64,000 bases of DNA from Planoprotostelium fungivorum (GCA_003024175.1 MDYQ01000023.1:62001-126000); one strand, 5' to 3'. Counted from the first letter of the stretch, positions 36,787 through 48,873 are shown. Translations and numbers: made by a program. Notes: generated by a model from the sequence alone, not told the origin.

Positions 36787-38581
36787 TCACTCTTCGTGTC
36801 CGTGAACCCTCGATAAGAATTCTTCGAGGGGTAGATCCTCTAAAACCTCCTGCTCTCCCTCTGTCCGTTTGTTCGCCTGTCATCACAGTCACGATCATCT
36901 TCACGATCATCATCACGATCATCATCACTCACGGGTGATTCACTGTAGTTGATGTCTCCCGTCGTTGCCATCTCTTCACCCTGCGGCACTTCTGCTGCCC
37001 GACTGTTCTCTTCCCCCGTTTCAGTCTCACGATACCAACTCCCTTCACCTTCCGGTATGGACCACATGGTGGGAGCACTCTGCTCGTTGTAGAGGAGATT
37101 GTAGATGTCATCCAGCAACGTCTCCGGTAGATCTGATGGATTGTTCGGGTCGATGCTCTCTGAGATACGACTGGCCACTTCGATGACCGCGGGTGCCTGA
37201 ATGGGTCACACTCTTCCGAGAAATTTCCGCGTCGACACACCTCGATGGGGGCATCGAAGAGACTTCGTCGGATTTTCGCCGGAGGCGATAGAACGGAGGT
37301 AGCGTAAGGTGTATCCTGTGATGACGTCATCACACGTCATAATGTATCATCCTACTCACAGACAGTCTCTTGGGTTTGTTCGCTTTCCTCTTGTTACTGC
37401 GAGTTCCTGCGGGTTGGTTCTTCTCTGAATGGTCAACCCCGGTTGAATTGTCTCGGCTGATGTCGATCAGTTGATCGGGCAGAATGGATGCCTCGTTAGC
37501 CTCCGTCTTGTTACTCTGCGGACTATCGGGCACGGTGATGTGAGCGGGAGGAGAGGAAGATTCGGGCGGGAGAGATTCTGGGCTGAGCATCTGCCATCGA
37601 TCGACGTGAATGGGGTTCTATCGATTGTCATCAACGTGCATGGTGTGAGATGTGATCGAGGTGCATCATGTGAGATGTCATCATGACATATGTGGTGTCG
37701 TGCTCACCTGGAAGGTAGGAGGTGGATGAATGGTCTTGGTCGTCTCTTGTACCTGCCGCCGATCAATCTACAACGAGCCAAGAGTGAAGTTACCGAAGAG
37801 AAGGGAGCGGACGTGATGGTGTAGTTCCTCTTGGTCACCACGCTTTGATCTGTCTTCGATTGTTTCTAAAGATGTCAGTGATGATGTCATATAACACAAC
37901 CCACATCCATGTTGGGTCTAGAAGGTGCAACCATCTGTTCACTCTTCTTCGCTTGCCTGGATTGCGTGTTGCCACTGTTTGTCTTACTCGTAGCTTTTTT
38001 GTGGGCGTTTGGGGGTTGGATGATGATGTTCGGTGGAAGTGTCACAGCTGTCGATGTCAGAGTTAAGATGATAGAAATAGAGTCACCGTGAGTGGTTTTA
38101 GGTGTAGGACGTGGGGGAGTGACGGATGCTAATCTCGATGCTTCGTGATGATCGATGACCTCTTGCTTGATGAGAACATAATCCTCCAATAGATGAGATA
38201 AATTGTTGAGCGTCTTCTCCAATATATTTTCTGGTGTTTTTTGAGTGGTGATTTCAAGATGAAATCACCTCTATGATTTTGCGAACCATTGTCAGTAGGT
38301 GCTGAAGTTGAAACGTATTGACGAATGAAGTTCCGCGTCGATTTAGTCCTATCTTTCCATGCCACATATTCCGTCAAGATCGACGGTAACGTCTTCATTG
38401 ATGCCTTCCAGTTTTTTAGACATCAACATTCCATTGTATCGCTTCACACCGGTATCGATGTATTGATGTCGATGTTCCATTCTTTCCTACACTCCGTCTT
38501 AAACGTTTCCAGACTATCATTCAAATTTTCCTCTTTGAGGTACTGCAGGATCAACAGTGCCACCTCTAATCGCTGCACCAT
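36787..38581 (-). CDS. LisH-domain nuclear-type protein, NPAT-like N-terminus
   Basis: The N-terminus is a LisH dimerisation motif (VALLILQYLKEENLNDSLET), followed after one intron by MKTLPSILTEYVAWKDRTKS. The same order (LisH, then a ILNEYVAMK-type helix) is found at the start of NPAT, the histone-gene transcription co-activator. The middle is long, Pro/Ser/Thr-rich and basic (RSNKRKANKPKRLS may be a nuclear signal). The last exons are acidic (LPETLLDDIYNLLYNEQSA, EDLPLEEFLSRVHG) and end at TGA 36787. Length is about 480 residues, far shorter than NPAT, and LisH motifs occur in many families, so the match is suggestive only. One intron acceptor is formed by the motif GGCTCGTTGTAG discussed in the findings. 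Confidence 0.72.
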
Positions 38582-38829
38582 GTTGGTCTCGGAATTGTGG
38601 CGGGAAAAATTTCCAAAGCCGAAGAAAAACTTTCAACTTGAAGCGAAACGGTCAAAACCCAGCCAACCGCCACGAAAAACCCAACCACATCTGCATCGTC
38701 TGAGACGAACACAACAGAGGTGAGCTCAGAAAAATAATTCCATAAGTTTACAAGTGCCAATTGCGTTGCCCGTGTTTCAGCGTCTGATGGATGATGTTAG
38801 TTCGATAGACATCTTCGAATAGAAACCAT
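38582..38829. promoter_or_regulatory. 248-bp region between divergent LisH and CTD-phosphatase genes
   Basis: Two start codons face away from each other across 248 bp. The phosphatase may have an upstream exon here, since an open frame with Lys/Pro-rich content runs from 38583 to 38723 on the plus strand, but no start could be justified. Confidence 0.35.
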
Positions 38830-40317
38830 ATGCTGTCTCGAAGGAGGAAAGTGGATGGTGGCGAGGAGGAGAACTCACATACATCGAGTGATGTTGCGGT
38901 CACAAAGAAACAGAGAAGGCAAGAACCACAAAGCTTTATTAGCTCGTCTCCTCTGAAACCAATCTTAAAGAAAGGTGATCGAACAGTGCCATTACATCCG
39001 TATTGCATGTACTGATGCTAACAGCCGTCGAAGAGCCAATAACGGTGTCACGATCTCTGTCCGATTCTTTTGACGATGAAGAAGAAGATCTCAACTCACA
39101 TGACGATGCAAATGTTTGTCGGGATGATACTTCTTCTCAAGAGGAGGTGCGGAAACACTGGCACGCGAAGAAAACTGCCTCCGGTCAACTCGTGACTTTG
39201 TTCTCGCCCGTCTTCAAACCCTCCATCGGTGAATTGGTGATACCATTGTCTGTTCCTGACTCGTCCAGATGGAACCCACACACCGACATCAGAGACACCT
39301 CCAGACACGCCCAACCTGCAGCACGCTCGAAAAGGTGATCATCTCATCACCCGCTCACACCACTCATTCCGATCAGATCTCTCCTCCGATGAACAGCTGA
39401 ACAACAGCATCGATTCCTCCACTGACGACAGTCAATTGAACACGAGCGCAATCGTCTACGACCCATACTCATGCGTCGACGAAGATGAAGAAGAAGCAGA
39501 AGAAGAACCGTTCGACCCGTGAGTCTCACCATAGCTCCCCCGCAGCTGACGTCCACAGTTACTTGTTCATCTCGGGTCTACCACCCCCTCTCGATTTGAC
39601 TGATCGGCCGCCCAAACTTCCACCGCTGGAGATTCTAAAGAAGACTCTCGTGTTGGATTTGGATGAAACACTCGTTCACTGCTCTACAACGCCCCTTCCA
39701 AACGCAGACATGGAATTTCCGGTCGTGTTCAACGACGTCACGTACACGGTGAGATTCGAAATTCGAACGTGAGATTTACGCGGGAAAAGGTCTACGCGTG
39801 CAAGCGGCCGTATTTCGAGGAATTTCTGCAGAAAGTGTCGCAGAAGTTTGAGATTGTTGTCTTCACTGCATCACAAGAAGTGTATGCAAATCGTCTCCTG
39901 ACCCTGCTGGATCCCTCTTCACGCTGGATTCAGTGGGTCTCATCATGATGCTCGTCATCTCATCCACGACACAGACACAGACTCTATCGTGACTCTTGCG
40001 TCTGCATCGACGGCAACTATCTGAAAGACTTGACGATATTGGGTCGAAATCTATCGAAGACCATCATCATAGACAATTCACCGCAAGCTTTCGGTTATCA
40101 GGTGTCCTTCATCATCATCACGAGGTAGAACTCATTCTTTCTACAGTTGGACAATGGAATTCCGATAGAGAGCTGGTTCGATGATGTGAGAGACACCGAG
40201 CTGAGAGACCTGCTGCCCTTCTTAGACAGCCTCAACGAAGTAGAAGACGTTCGCCCGCTCATTCGAAGTCGATTCCAGTTGTTCCGAAGGGTGGAGTGCG
40301 CCACAGAGAGGGAGTAA
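38830..40317 (+). CDS. CTD-phosphatase-like HAD protein (SCP/CTDSPL2 type)
   Basis: A HAD-fold phosphatase of the FCP/SCP group that removes phosphate from Ser/Thr, for example on the RNA polymerase II tail. The catalytic loop is [16 protein letters not shown] (DxDxT with both nucleophile and acid Asp). Next come [20 protein letters not shown] and [20 protein letters not shown], then the late motif [14 protein letters not shown] followed by [12 protein letters not shown] and [20 protein letters not shown]. This closely follows SCP/CTDSPL2 proteins. The long Ser- and Asp/Glu-rich N-terminus (about 230 residues, [15 protein letters not shown]) resembles the regulatory region of CTDSPL2 rather than short SCPs. 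Start at ATG 38830 is the first in frame. Stop TAA 40315-40317. Confidence 0.88.
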
Positions 40318-40871
40318 AGTACAGATAAAGAAGGGACGTCAACTGTGTACCTGTTTGTTGTCTCCGTCTGTCAATAGGGTCACCCGAGGGAAGCTCAGGA
40401 AGGAAACGTCAGCTCGATGTCTTTCATGAATCGTTTCAATAAACAAAATCTACGTCAGCAAGAAATCAGGGAGAGAAAAGAAAAGAGGAAGAGAGAAAGG
40501 ACGGTGAATTCGTCTGCTCGATTGTGTATGGTATTCGAGTCATCCACCGCAGCGCGACAAATGGATCCATCCACCGACAAGAGATGCTACTCTTAACTAG
40601 ACATCAAGTTGAAATCCAATAGATTATCCTAAGCATACACTTAAGCTTTATACAGTATGACCTTTTCGTTTCCGTATAGCCATTCGAGAAGGCCTTCTGA
40701 CGGTCGGTTGAAGGGAAGTGCTGTCCTTTGTGAATTCTTCCGTCCGTGTTCCTGTGTTTCTCACCTTTCTTGATGCGTTTTTCGGGCCTGAGGCGGAAAA
40801 GGAGAGTAAGGTGGAGAAATCACCACGTTTCCGTCATTTCAGAAGGAGCAGCGCACACAGCAGCACACAGC
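40318..40871. other. Intergenic, no gene called
   Basis: 554 bp between two plus-strand genes. Purine-rich AGAGAAAAGAAAAGAGGAAG occurs near 40473-40492. It probably contains the promoter and a 5' exon or UTR of the small gene at 40872. No independent gene is supported. Confidence 0.4.
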
Positions 40872-41120
40872 ATGAGCATGAGAAGGAGATTGTTCCCGCC
40901 AAAATCCGAAGAAGAGAGGATGAATCACAAGGACACGCTGAAGAGGATGAGAGAGCAGATCGAGAAGTCATTTCGGGAGTTCGATGCAAGATACAAAGTG
41001 GACGGTGTGGACAGTCTCGTGGACTTGTCGCCTCGTCCTTACGCCACATCTTCCGACGAGGAAGAAGAGGAGGACATTGCATCTCAACATCGACCGAAGG
41101 AGACACGTTATCAGCGATAG
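40872..41120 (+). CDS. Small helical acidic protein (82 residues), unknown
   Basis: An intron-free reading from ATG 40872 to TAG gives a short protein. It has a basic start (MSMRRRLFPPKSEEERMNHK), an amphipathic helix (DTLKRMREQIEKSFREFDAR) and an acidic tail (ATSSDEEEEEDIASQHRP). It resembles no family I know. The helix and clustered tail make it look like a real coding exon rather than chance, and it sits between two firm genes, 61 bp from the end of COG4 on the other strand. An upstream exon is possible because the frame stays open to about 40746. Confidence 0.5.
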   Translation: MSMRRRLFPPKSEEERMNHKDTLKRMREQIEKSFREFDARYKVDGVDSLVDLSPRPYATSSDEEEEEDIASQHRPKETRYQR

Positions 41121-41181
41121 TACAGCATGATGGGAAGAAGAGTCTTGACTCGGTTATACCAACAACTTCATTGAGATGATC

Positions 41182-44100
41182 TCACAGCTTGAGCTTCGCG
41201 ATGGCCTCTCGGCTGAAATCAGATCGGAGGGAGAGAACCTGTCGGTCCACATTAAACAACCATCACAACATCATCTGCATTCTTCTCACCTTTCTCACTT
41301 CAGACGGCGTTAAACGCCACGTCATGTTGCTTGAGTTTTGTCCCCAATATCCTAAGACGTCGCTCTCTTTCTCCATGTGTAAGAGGAAGGCCATCTGAGT
41401 GAGCCGTGCAAACTTGTCACGAACAGACTTCTGCGTGATGGAAGAGAAGAAGCTCTGCAGGACCCGCAGCTCTTTGTCGAATTGGAGACCACCCAATTGG
41501 TTGAATCTCTTTCGCATCAGCTCTTGTTCCATTCTAGTGCAAGCGAAGCGGATGATGTGATGGACAAAGTTGTCAAAGTTGCTCGATGATAGAGTGGCCT
41601 ACTCTGCGCATCAGCATCTTCAGATGATAATGATGTGATGGTATGGCGGTGATGCGATGAGATATGTATCATTCACCTTGAAGGGCTTGACTACAGTCGA
41701 AACACCTTGGATCAGCTGTTGAACGAAGGGATCGTTGATCTCACGGTCCGTGAACTCGTGTTCGGATAGCTCGTAGCCCAAACCTGAGAAGGCCTCCAGA
41801 AAAGTCCTCACTTTCGGCATCACATGAGAAGCTGCCTCATCCATGTTTTTCTGATGTGATGTCAGCCGATGATGATGTCACACGTACGCACGGATAAGAT
41901 CTTCTTCAAATTATTGGACGATTCGGTCAGTTCATCCAAACAACTCTTCACTTTCACATCTAAAGACCGGAAGGTCTGTTGACATCCCATCTCTAACTCT
42001 TTTCTCAGCTTCAGAACGTACTCGGAGCTCTCTTCCGTGTTGTTCAAGAGCGTCTGCAGCGGGTGAGTCACGTGACCTCTCACTACAACGAGCCACACCT
42101 CCCATCCCACCCCATTGGTCGATTTCGTGTTGAGCGTCTGTAAGTATTCTTTCACGTCGCGATCTAAGATCGAAATAACGATGTTGATCGTCGCGCACAC
42201 GGCGTTGAGATTTGCGGATAAAAGTGCGCGCTGCGTGGCTTTCTGGAAGACAAAAAACATTCGATCGACTGCGGAAGAGCATAGACTGTCTTCTACCACG
42301 GAGTCTAATCGTATAGCCTGGTCACGTTGAGGCCATGATGACGATGATGACGATGATGATAATGACGATGATGATGATCACCTTCTTCACGCTCTCGGAC
42401 ATGAAATATTCTTCGAGTAACATGTAGAAGCCGATGATCTCTTGCATCCTCCTATTCAACTCGCTGACGTGAAGGAGTCCGTCAGTCTTCTTCTTCACTT
42501 GGTTGCTCTTCGGTTCGGTGGATTCCTCCGAGTTTTCTGCGTCCACGGCGGCTTGTAGATCGTTCGCGTCCTTTTTTTGTCGGTAAAGAAAGAGAAAAAT
42601 AAAAATAAAGAAAGAGAAGAATGGAAATGGAGGAGAGAAAGAGATTCAAATGTAATGGTTCACCTTTGCTTTCCTCCGTAGGAATTGGTCGAACAGTTCT
42701 GCAGATTGAGACATGAGAACAACTTCTTCCAAGATGGGGGCCACGTCTCTCGCATCCTTCACTTGTCCGTCCGTTCGTTTCTTCTGACTCATGATCTCAT
42801 CGTGCTGATGTGTCGTGTCATAGAAGATCACATGATGATGTGATGATCACCAGACGGCTGATGTGAAACGTTTCCATAAATAGATCGACGATTTTAGTGC
42901 TGGGGATATCGGTCTGCGCTTGGAGGTGACGTGTGATGGTTACCATAGCAGCCGGACCGAATCGCTCGGTGACCAGCTCGGTCTGACTCTCGATCAGATC
43001 AGCCACACCTGATCGGTGATCAGCACGATCATCGCACATCGATCGTAATCGATCACACATCGTCATCACACGATCAGATCGCACACATCGATCCGTCTCA
43101 CCCTCAAAGAGCGATGTGATGGCCTCTTGACAACTGATCGGTTTCTCATCTTCAGACTATTTTTCGTCGACAACAACTCTTCCACGAAATTTCTCACCTG
43201 AGCGACGTGTGTGTGACCCAACGAACGAGCGAGATGTTTGTAGATGGCATCGGACTCCTTATTCGCTTGATTTCTCAGATAATGAGCATAGCGAGTGACA
43301 CCCTCTTCTCTCTCGCCAAGAGGTGTATACAAACTACAGTACCTAAAGACATTTCAGACGTTCGAAATCGTTGAGATGCATTCGAATGCATCACACCTCA
43401 ATATCTCTTCGTTGTTATCGGCTCTGATAGCCTCTTCTAATTTCCTGTGGGCGATTTCTTTTAATCTTGTCTCTGCGATTCTCAATTGCTCGGCAGAGCT
43501 GCTACCTTCAAAGACCGAAGGGTCGATGTTGAGGAATCTGAAGTTCGTTGATGGAGAGATGGAGGGACGATCGATCACCTCTGGATGTAAGATGCAGCCT
43601 CTTCGTAGTCTTCTTTTTCCATGGCGCGTTGGACACCCTCGATACAGTTCTTCACGTCCAAGATGTCATTGACTCGCTTCGTGACGTTGCCGACTCGACC
43701 TCTTACGGCATCGAGGTCCTTCACCTGAGGAGGTGAGGTAAAATCGATTTCATTCAGATGTGCTTGAAGAAGGCATGTGTGGTATCGCGCCAGTATTTGA
43801 AAATTGATATATTGCATCACCTTTCGACTGATGTTCTCTGCCAAGTTACACGATGTCTCAATCGTTCCCGTCAATCTTCTCGTCTCCTTCAAAATGGGAA
43901 CCAATTTCCCCCTACGTTAATTCAGTTCATTATCCATCGTCACACGTGGTCAAGTGGAACACATCACAACCAACATCATTCACTCACGGGAGTACTTCAA
44001 ATACGTCCAATTTGACTTCATCATTACGACTTTCCTCCAGAAATGTGTTCAGCTCCTGTTCTAAGAGTCTCTCGCGAGCTACGACCTCCTTCAGCAACGA

Positions 44101-44212
44101 CTCGATGCTGTCTAACTCCGTTACGGCAGAGATCTCGTCGAGGCTAGGGAGATAACTGCGATCAGCACTGGACCTCATCGAGAGGCGTGTGTTCAGAGTC
44201 ATGTTTGTGATG
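41182..44212 (-). CDS. Conserved oligomeric Golgi complex subunit 4
   Basis: COG4 is one of the eight subunits of the tethering complex that captures retrograde vesicles at the Golgi. The sequence follows the family throughout. It opens SLDEISAVTELDSIESLLKE (N-terminal helix bundle), then DILDVKNCIEGVQRAMEKED with YEEAASYIQRF, the AEQLRIAETRLKEIAHRKLE region, YTPLGEREEGVTRYAHYLRN, KFVEELLS-type helices, LLSANLNAVCATINIVISIL, and the C-terminus WRLTPSEVRKVRR plus VLSLRSDFSREAIAKLKL. These last two match the end of human COG4. About twelve introns are present. One of them (42.05-42.10 kb, 45 nt) contains the GGCTCGTTGTAG motif and no stop codon, so the unspliced frame stays open. Confidence 0.92.
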
Positions 44213-44360
44213 ACACTGTTCGATCGGGTCGTTGTTTTCCGATCACATCTTTTTTGTTTTTCAAAACAAAAGGAATGAAGACCACAGAGACTTTCTTTAA
44301 TGTGATCAGAGACAGTCAAGGCCTTCCAGTTAGCTCATCTCTATAAGTATCATTGTGTCG
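44213..44360. promoter_or_regulatory. 148-bp region between divergent COG4 and uS5m genes
   Basis: The two start codons face apart across 148 bp. The sequence TTTTTTGTTTTTCAAAACAAAAG near its middle contains a TTTTG/CAAAA inverted repeat. Both promoters must lie here; no named element is recognised. Confidence 0.4.
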
Positions 44361-45975
44361 ATGCTTTTCTTAAATTGTGTAAAACCTGGCGGAGTACAAA
44401 AATCGAAGCTCTCTACAACGAGGCCTCATCTCAACATCAGATCACCATCCTGCACAGCGATGATTCGCCTCACCAACTTGAGAGGGTTACAGATCAAATC
44501 CATCTCTGATGGAAATGTCATTCGATCACCATTGAACAACATGACTAAGCCAGAGGGTCTCCATACTGCGCTCAACACGAGAGTCCAAAGCCCCACACAG
44601 CCCATCAGAACAAAGTGGCATCGTGTACCTGACCCATCCACCTTCAATAAGCAGAACAGAGGAACCAATCGTCATGGAATGCTCAAGCCTGGAGTTCTCA
44701 TGTCTGACGTCGACCCGAAGAGATACCCCGTCGATACTGACCCCTTCACCGAGGAAGATTATTCCCAAATGGGACAGCCGACTCACGTATTAAACAGAGG
44801 TGATTTCACTCAACGAACATTTCAGGAGGATAATCATCGACTCCTACGATCTGCCCCGTCTCTATCTCAAGATGATTAATCTTCTTCGCAGGTTCTATCG
44901 TTAAGATTGGAAGACATTCGAACGTTACAGCCGGTGGAAGAATCATGAGTTTCTCCGCTCTCGTTGTCATGGGAGATGGAAAGGGTACTGCAGGTTCGTC
45001 TCATTGCCACACCTTGAACGATTCTCACCACTAATTACAGGCATCGGTTATGGAAAGTCAGAAACTGCCGTCAAGGCCGTCGTGTTCGCTCAGAAAGACG
45101 TCATGAAGAACTTGGTTTCGGTCTACCGCCTCGAAGATCGCACCATCTCACACGATATGACCGTGAGATCTCCATTGTCCGCGTCGCCTTAATCATCTCA
45201 CATCATCTCAGGTCAAATACCGTGCCACAAAATTACTCGTGAAGAAGCATCACAAGGGAGCAGGTAGACGCATCTGCTTCTCTCGTGTTGTAATGACTCA
45301 CTCCAATAGGTCTCCGTGGACACCCCAGCGTTGCCGCTCTCGCTCACTGCTTCGGATTTGAAGATCTACTGTTCAAGATCCACGGATCTGTCAACCCCCA
45401 CAATGTCCTCCGTGCCTTCATCATGGGTCAGTCACATCTACATCATCCTCCATCTTCATCATCGACTCCACGACTCGATACGTTCTCTCCGTCTCCATGC
45501 TTCCTCTCTCCCCTCACCTCCACACCTGCATCATGACATCAGATCGTCATTCGATTGACGATGAGACAGCCGCTCGACAGAGCAAATCCCCCGCCGAGCA
45601 GGCGAGAGAGCAAGGAAAAGTCTTCATCGACATCACAAAGGTTCTCAACCCTAAACTGAACGAGACACCCTTCAAGTTCAGCAACATGACTCCACACAAC
45701 TTGTGGGACGACGACCGAGTCTTCAAGAACTCCAGCAGCATCATTGAGCCGGGTGGGCACAATGATTCGTGCCTCCGGCCTACCCTGACCTCCGTCAGGT
45801 ATCTTTGTACCGAACGCCCCCACGGTGGATTTGGAGGAGAAGGAGCTGAGAGTGGCGAGATTCTACAAGAGAAGAATGGAGGAGCTGAAGAAGGAAGTGC
45901 CAGAGATCGACCAGCAGACGATCAACTACGCCAAGAAGGTGCTGGAGAGAGAGAGCTTGAAAGAGGATCAATAGA
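44361..45975 (+). CDS. Mitochondrial small ribosomal subunit protein uS5, with C-terminal extension
   Basis: The core is ribosomal protein S5: VTAGGRIMSFSALVVMGDGK and GIGYGKSETAVKAV (the S5 double-stranded-RNA-binding-like motif), then KYRATKLLVKKHHKGAG, GLRGHPSVAALAHCFGFEDL and HGSVNPHNVLRAF. It is preceded by a roughly 170-residue, mostly basic N-terminus with an Arg/Ser/Lys-rich start that fits mitochondrial import. After the S5 core another ~150 residues follow in the same spliced frame (SKSPAEQAREQGKVFIDITK, NLWDDDRVFKNSSSIIEPGG, RFYKRRMEELKKEVPEID), ending at TAG 45973-45975. Such extensions are common in protist mitoribosomes. The alternative, a separate small gene after 45525, is less likely because the splice restores frame exactly. 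Confidence 0.87.
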
Positions 45976-46129
45976 CAGAATCATTCGTCTCTTCTATTCT
46001 TTGTGAAACATGGATGCGATGAGAGAGTCCATGTTTGATATGAAGGACGGAATCGTCGCTGATGTTGCTTTGTTCATCGATGGGGCTACACATCACATCA
46101 CACTAATTGAGGAAAAAGGCAATTTAATC

Positions 46130-46597
46130 TCAATTTGAGTTGAGATCATCAGCCGTGTCAATTTCAACATGTTGAGCAGCAGCGATCCCGTAGATGAGGC
46201 GATGCTGAAGAGTGACTGGACGTCTCCAGCTTCTTCTCCACCGAAGCCAAGGGCAGTCATGATCCAAGAGAAGGTGATTTCCCCCTCTAACATCCAATTG
46301 AATCAAACAGATTCAACCCGCCAAATCATGGAGTGAGCCATCGAACATTTTGGATGCTGATCGTAGAGCATTGTGAGCTTGTATCGTCAGCGCCCTCTGC
46401 TGACATATTCGAGTTTCGAGGATCTCTTGTCGCAAGCCACGTATGTTGGGCCGCAGCGAGTCAGAAGATCTGCACAATTGATAGATCAGATCTTTGACCC
46501 GGACGATGCTCGCATCAAGCAGGCGAGCTAGTCATCGATTGCCATCAATTACCAACTCAACATGTTCGACATCACTCGCTGACACATCGAAGGACAT
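46130..46597 (-). CDS. Small helical protein, unknown family
   Basis: ATG 46595-46597 opens a short first exon (MSFDVSA). A 48-nt intron then leads to a helix-rich exon: RLLDASIVRVKDLIYQLCRS, SDSLRPNIRGLRQEILETRI and ALTIQAHNALRSASKMFDGS. The last exon is less certain; one reading ends ADDLNSN at TGA 46130, another reads through a hydrophobic stretch to 46093. The size and heptad-like spacing suggest a subunit of a coiled-coil complex (Mediator-, HAUS- or BLOC-type), but I cannot assign it. Its ATG overlaps the ATG of the LisH-WD40 gene on the other strand in a shared CATG. Confidence 0.5.
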
Positions 46598-48873
46598 GTT
46601 GGGGATCATCTCTGATTATCTGAGACAAGAAGGATTGTTCACGTCTGTCATGACATTAGAAGACGAGTTGAACACGAAGATGAACGAGAGGCACAATCGC
46701 ATCAATCAGATCAAAAAGATGAAAAAGTCCATACTCGGTGATTCTAATCGACGAGAAATTTTCCTCTGATATTGAGACAGAGGGAGATTGGGTAGAAGTT
46801 GAACGACTGCTGACGAGAGAGATCTTCAAGAACAATCGAGATTTCACGTACAGTGTATACAAACAGATCTATTTGGAATTATTAGAGAAGCAAGAATATC
46901 AAAAGGCGTTCACGTGAGCACGAGCACGTCCATCCATCATCTCATGGAACATGATCACTCGGCCATGATGATGAGGACTCAGACGGCTCACGACCGACAG
47001 GTATCTGACAAAGAGACTGAAACACTTGGGAGGACGCGTCGATGATTCTGAAGAGTTCAGAGATCTCTGCTACCTCCTCACATCCAAATCCGTGCAAGAC
47101 TCTCACCACTTTAAGAATTGGGACGGCGCCAAGGGTAATTCGAGGTGCGTTCACGTCATTTTCCGGCCCAAATCGATCTCATTCATCTCTGAAGGGGTCT
47201 GTTGATTGAGAAATTCTCTTCACTGTTTGAGATGGAGCACCATCAGCATCTAGGTATCTCGTCGTTTTCATCTCTTCACATCTTCGTCTCATTCATTTCC
47301 ATCTTTACAATCGAATTTTATAAATAAAAAACAACGTAAATATTTATATCTTACGATGTCTTCATTCTCTGCGATGTAAAATGACGCTACATAGGAACTT
47401 CTACCGTGGAGGGAGGAAGGATGTTGGAACTACTCAGACAAGCTTCGGCTCATCAGATCGACTCGTCCGTCTACAAACCAACCATACCTCCGAAGATCAA
47501 CACGTGAGAGAACTCGACGAAAATCGGTGGAAAACTCATCGAGGGGTAGCATCAACGACGACTTTCGGTGTTTCGTGCTACCCAATAAAATTCTGAGAAA
47601 TTTCGAGGGACACACGGCACCCGTCAAGTGTGTGGGAATATTGGACAGACAGTTACCACTGTACGTATCCGGTGAGGTGGCTCGTTGTAGATCGAACGCT
47701 CATCGAAAACAGGGTCTAACGATTCGACTATCAAATTGTGGTCTCATCACACCGGAGAATGCATATCGACCCTGAGAGGTGAAAACTCGTCGAAATTCAC
47801 GGAATTGAGACTCGACAGGTCACAGCGATCGAATTTGGGACGTGTGTACATCTACAAACGGACAAATGTTCGCATCTGCCTCCGGTGACTCCACAGCCAA
47901 GGTGATGACGTCATCACACGTCAACCTGTACCTTCACACATCTCCTCACCCTCTCTGCAGCTGTGGCACGTCAGGGCAGACGGTGCAGAATGTTTCAAGA
48001 CCTTCCAACACCAAGGAGACGTCTACTCTGTCGATTTCCATCCAGACCAGGTGCCACGTCACGTGACGTCACGTGACCTCACTCACCCCCTTCAGAGACA
48101 TATCGTGACGGCTGGATTCGATAAGGTGGCCAGGATGTATGACATCCAAACGGAAACGTTGAAGAAAGTCTTCACTGGACACGAATCAGCCATAACAAAG
48201 GCGGTGTGCAGCCCACAAGGAAATACACTCGTCACGGGGTGAGTTGTAGATGGACGAGAGTCACGTGACCGTTGTAGATCGAAAGACGGTACCATCAAAT
48301 TCTGGGACATCGTCAGTGGTGTCTGCCTCCGCACAATCACGTCCCATTTGGGCGAGGTAAATTCCATCGAAATTTCAATCTGACGTGAGCAGGTGACATC
48401 AGTCAGCGTCAATGCCTCGGGGGTCCACCTCCTCAGCTCATCGAAAGACAACTCGAACCGCATGTGGGACCTCAGGAGCGGCAAATTGGTAAAGAGGATG
48501 ACCGGTCATCAGAACACTTCGAAGAATTTCATCGGCTGCAACTTTGGCTCGAACGAACTCGTTGTGACGGGTGGTTCAGAGGTGAGAGGATCTCGCGTTG
48601 TAGACTGACGGAATTAGGACGGGAAGATCTACATTTGGGACGTGGTGAGCGCCAAGTTGGTGCAGAAGCTCAAGGGACACGGGGGGATCGTCTACAACGC
48701 GAAGTGGAATCAAGCTCAGTCGATATTGGCCAGGTGAATGAGACATGACAGATGAGATGATGGGTTCTGATGGGTTCATCAGTTGTTCGGCAGATGGATC
48801 GATCAAGTCTTGGATGTATGACAAAGAGAGTCCACTCTTTTATGAATCGAGAAAGCCACCGGAATACGAATGA
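46596..48873 (+). CDS. LisH/CTLH-WD40 protein
   Basis: The N-terminus is a LisH motif (MLGIISDYLRQEGLFTSVMT), followed by a CTLH-like helical region (DWVEVERLLTREIFKNNRDF, YKQIYLELLEKQEYQKAFTY), a linker (GGRMLELLRQASAHQIDSS) and a seven-bladed WD40 propeller. Blades: FEGHTAPVKCVGILD to SNDSTIKLW; HSDRIWDVCTSTNG to DSTAKLW; HQGDVYSVDFHPDQ to FDKVARMYD; GHESAITKAVCSPQG to SKDGTIKFWD; SHLGEVTSVSVNASG to KDNSNRMWD; GHQNTSKNFIGCNFG to SEDGKIYIWD; GHGGIVYNAKWNQAQ to SADGSIKSW. The plan resembles SMU1 and GID7/WDR26-type scaffolds; which one is not clear. Nearly every blade boundary carries an intron of 35-50 nt. Two of these introns, and a third at 48241-48279, contain CGTTGTAG or TTGTAG motifs. 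Stop TGA 48871-48873. Confidence 0.87.
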
